The notes under the pieces were generated by a model that did no database searches, had not been told where the DNA came from, and saw only the letters and a list, made by a program, of their open reading frames with translations. This document shows, piece by piece, positions 22,911 to 24,336 of a stretch of DNA of 24,336 bases. The position numbers and the translations under genes were made by a program. The DNA comes from Micavibrio_C sp964577255 (GTDB lineage Bacteria; Pseudomonadota; Alphaproteobacteria; Micavibrionales; Micavibrionaceae), in assembly GCA_964577255.1 (NCBI GenBank), contig CAZNYM010000027.1:1-24336 (forward strand), in the 5' to 3' direction. Positions within the stretch are counted from its first letter, which is position 1; every line of letters begins with the position of its first letter.

Positions 22911-23900
22911 ATGATGAAGACCATGACCAGAGATATACGGCTTGTGATCGATTTCGCGTTCAGGTTCCTTGTCCTGCTGGGCTGCCTGGCCGTCGGCCTG
23001 CTAATGGTGATCGGCGGCGCACGCGCGGCGATGGCCGCCACGCTCAAGCCCGATGTCGTGCTGACTGGCACGGTGCTGACGCTGGGCGACCTGTTCGACG
23101 GCCTGAGCGAGGAAAAAGCCCGTACCGTGCTGGGCCCCGCTCCGCGCCCCGGCGCCGACATGGTGCTGAACGCCCACACGCTGATGCGGATTGCCGCAAG
23201 CCTCGATCTGCCCTGGCGTCCGGCGGCCGTGACCGATCAGGTGCGCGTCAGCACCGCGGCCACCATCATCGACGCCGCCACAGTCGAAGCCCTGGTGAAA
23301 GACGCTCTGGTGTCCAAGGGCCTCACCGGTTCCTTCTCGCTCCTTTTCGCGGGCGCGGTGCCCGAGATCGTGCTGCCGCAGGATCAGCCGGCGCAGGCCG
23401 AGATCGCTAACATCCGCTACAATCCCGGCAAGGACGTTTTCGAAGCGACACTGTCCGCGCCCTCGATCGCCAACCCGGTGCAGAAAATTTCCCTGAGCGG
23501 CCAGATTGAGCACAAGGCCCTCATCCCCGTCCTACGTTCTACCCTGCGCAACGGCGACATTATCGGCCCGACCGATTTCGAGACGATTGAGGTCAGCGTC
23601 CGCGACCTGCAGAAGGATTACATCCTCGATCCTGCCGAGCTTACCGGCATGACGCCGCGCCGTCTGGCGAGCGCTGGCAAGCCGCTGCGCCTGATGGATT
23701 TTGAAAATCCGCAGATGGTCGGCCGCGGCGAGGTTGTGACCCTGATCTACAGCCAGGGCCCCCTCACCCTCACCGCCAAGGGCAAGGCCCTGCAGAACGG
23801 CGCGCGCGGCGACATCATCCGCGTGGTCAACGTCAATTCCAGCCGGGCCCTTGAAGGCCTGGTGACCGATACCCGTGAAATCACAATCGCGCAGCAATAA
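22911..23900 (+). CDS. flgA: FlgA, P-ring assembly chaperone
   Basis: FlgA is a periplasmic chaperone needed to build the P ring from FlgI. The 329-residue protein has a long N-terminal hydrophobic region (about 12-40, ending GGARAAMAA), fitting a signal peptide. The C-terminal SAF-like part is RSTLRNGDIIGPTDFETIEVSVRDL, AGKPLRLMDFENPQMVGRGEVVTLIYSQGPLTLTAKGKALQNGARGDIIRVVNVNSSRALEGLVTD, the FlgA hallmark. Alphaproteobacterial FlgA proteins are often this long. AAAGGGG is upstream of the start. It lies 18 bases after flgG and 10 before flgH. Confidence 0.95.
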   Translation: MMKTMTRDIRLVIDFAFRFLVLLGCLAVGLLMVIGGARAAMAATLKPDVVLTGTVLTLGDLFDGLSEEKARTVLGPAPRPGADMVLNAHTLMRIAASLDLPWRPAAVTDQVRVSTAATIIDAATVEALVKDALVSKGLTGSFSLLFAGAVPEIVLPQDQPAQAEIANIRYNPGKDVFEATLSAPSIANPVQKISLSGQIEHKALIPVLRSTLRNGDIIGPTDFETIEVSVRDLQKDYILDPAELTGMTPRRLASAGKPLRLMDFENPQMVGRGEVVTLIYSQGPLTLTAKGKALQNGARGDIIRVVNVNSSRALEGLVTDTREITIAQQ

Positions 23901-23910
23901 GGAGAGCACC

Positions 23911-24336
23911 ATGAGCCAGACCCTGAAATCCGCAAGCCTGATCGGCCTCCTGCTCGCGAGCGCCGTGTCGCTGAACGCCTGCAGCAGCCTCGACCGGCTG
24001 GGCAGTATCGGCGAGCCGCCGGCCATGACCGCCGTCACCAGCCCGCATCTGCAGGAAGGCTACCAGGCCATCAGCATGCCGATGCCCGCACCCAAAGCTG
24101 TCACGCGGCAAGCCAATTCGCTGTGGCAGTCCGACAGTAAAACTTTCTTCGAGGACCAGCGCGCCAACCAGGTCGGCGACATCCTGACCGTGATGATCGA
24201 CATCAAAGATGAAGCCGATCTTGAGAACAAGACCGAGCGCAGCCGTACGTCGAACGAGGACACCGGCATCGACAATTGCCTGGTCATGGAAACCGCCCTG
24301 AGTCAGTTCCTGCCTGAGACCGTCGACAATGAAAAC
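23911..24336 (+). CDS. flgH: FlgH, L-ring lipoprotein (cut by the right edge)
   Basis: FlgH forms the outer-membrane L ring. From the ATG at 23911 the frame is open for 142 codons to the window end. A lipoprotein signal ends in LNAC (lipobox, Cys24). The mature part has NSLWQSDSKTFFEDQRANQVGDILTVMIDIKDEADLENKTERSR, the typical alphaproteobacterial FlgH segment. AAGGAG lies before the ATG. About the last 90-100 residues of a normal FlgH are missing. It follows flgA, in the common flgF-flgG-flgA-flgH order. Confidence 0.96.
   Translation, partial: MSQTLKSASLIGLLLASAVSLNACSSLDRLGSIGEPPAMTAVTSPHLQEGYQAISMPMPAPKAVTRQANSLWQSDSKTFFEDQRANQVGDILTVMIDIKDEADLENKTERSRTSNEDTGIDNCLVMETALSQFLPETVDNEN

Overview
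The window comes from an alphaproteobacterium with GC-rich DNA and a polar-type flagellar system. Three things point there: CckA (the CtrA-pathway kinase, restricted to Alphaproteobacteria), the gene block fliQ-fliR-flhB next to cckA, and near-consensus sigma-54 promoters in front of flagellar rod genes. I cannot assign an order. Almost the whole window is one flagellar, motor and chemotaxis island, and nearly every gene is intact. I see no tRNA, rRNA, CRISPR array, insertion sequence or phage gene.

Layout. (1) 1-475, minus: the N-terminal part of recA, cut by the window edge, with a possible SOS operator upstream. (2) 715-2655, plus: a cytoplasmic TPR protein of unknown role, convergent with cckA (5 bases apart). 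(3) 10103 down to 2661, minus: flgB-flgC-fliE, then fliQ-fliR-flhB, a GT-C-like polytopic membrane protein, and cckA. A sigma-54 promoter sits in front of flgB and a strong sigma-70-like promoter directly abuts fliQ. (4) 10169-11928, plus: flhX (a free-standing FlhB C-terminal domain), a small helical protein, fliO, fliP. (5) 21044 down to 11930, minus: fliL, fliM, a coiled-coil anchor protein, a MotE-like protein; then cheY, cheZ, a MotB-like protein without the ion-binding Asp, and motB; a good intrinsic terminator; then a large exported AMIN-like/TPR protein. (6) 21345 to the right edge, plus: flgF-flgG-flgA-flgH behind a sigma-54 promoter; flgH is cut by the window end.

How the parts fit. 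FlhB, FliO, FliP, FliQ and FliR form the export gate, and FliE, FlgB, FlgC, FlgF and FlgG form the rod. FlgA and FlgH serve the P and L rings. FliM is the switch protein that CheY-P binds, CheZ removes the phosphate, and FliL, MotB and MotE belong to the stator side. MotA, FliG, FliN, FlhA, FliF and flagellin are not in the window. The least understood part is the stator neighbourhood: a MotB paired with a MotB-like partner lacking the proton-binding Asp, followed by a roughly 1000-residue periplasmic TPR protein. The GT-C-like protein between flhB and cckA is also unexplained.

All functional names rest on reading the translated sequences by eye; no database search was run.
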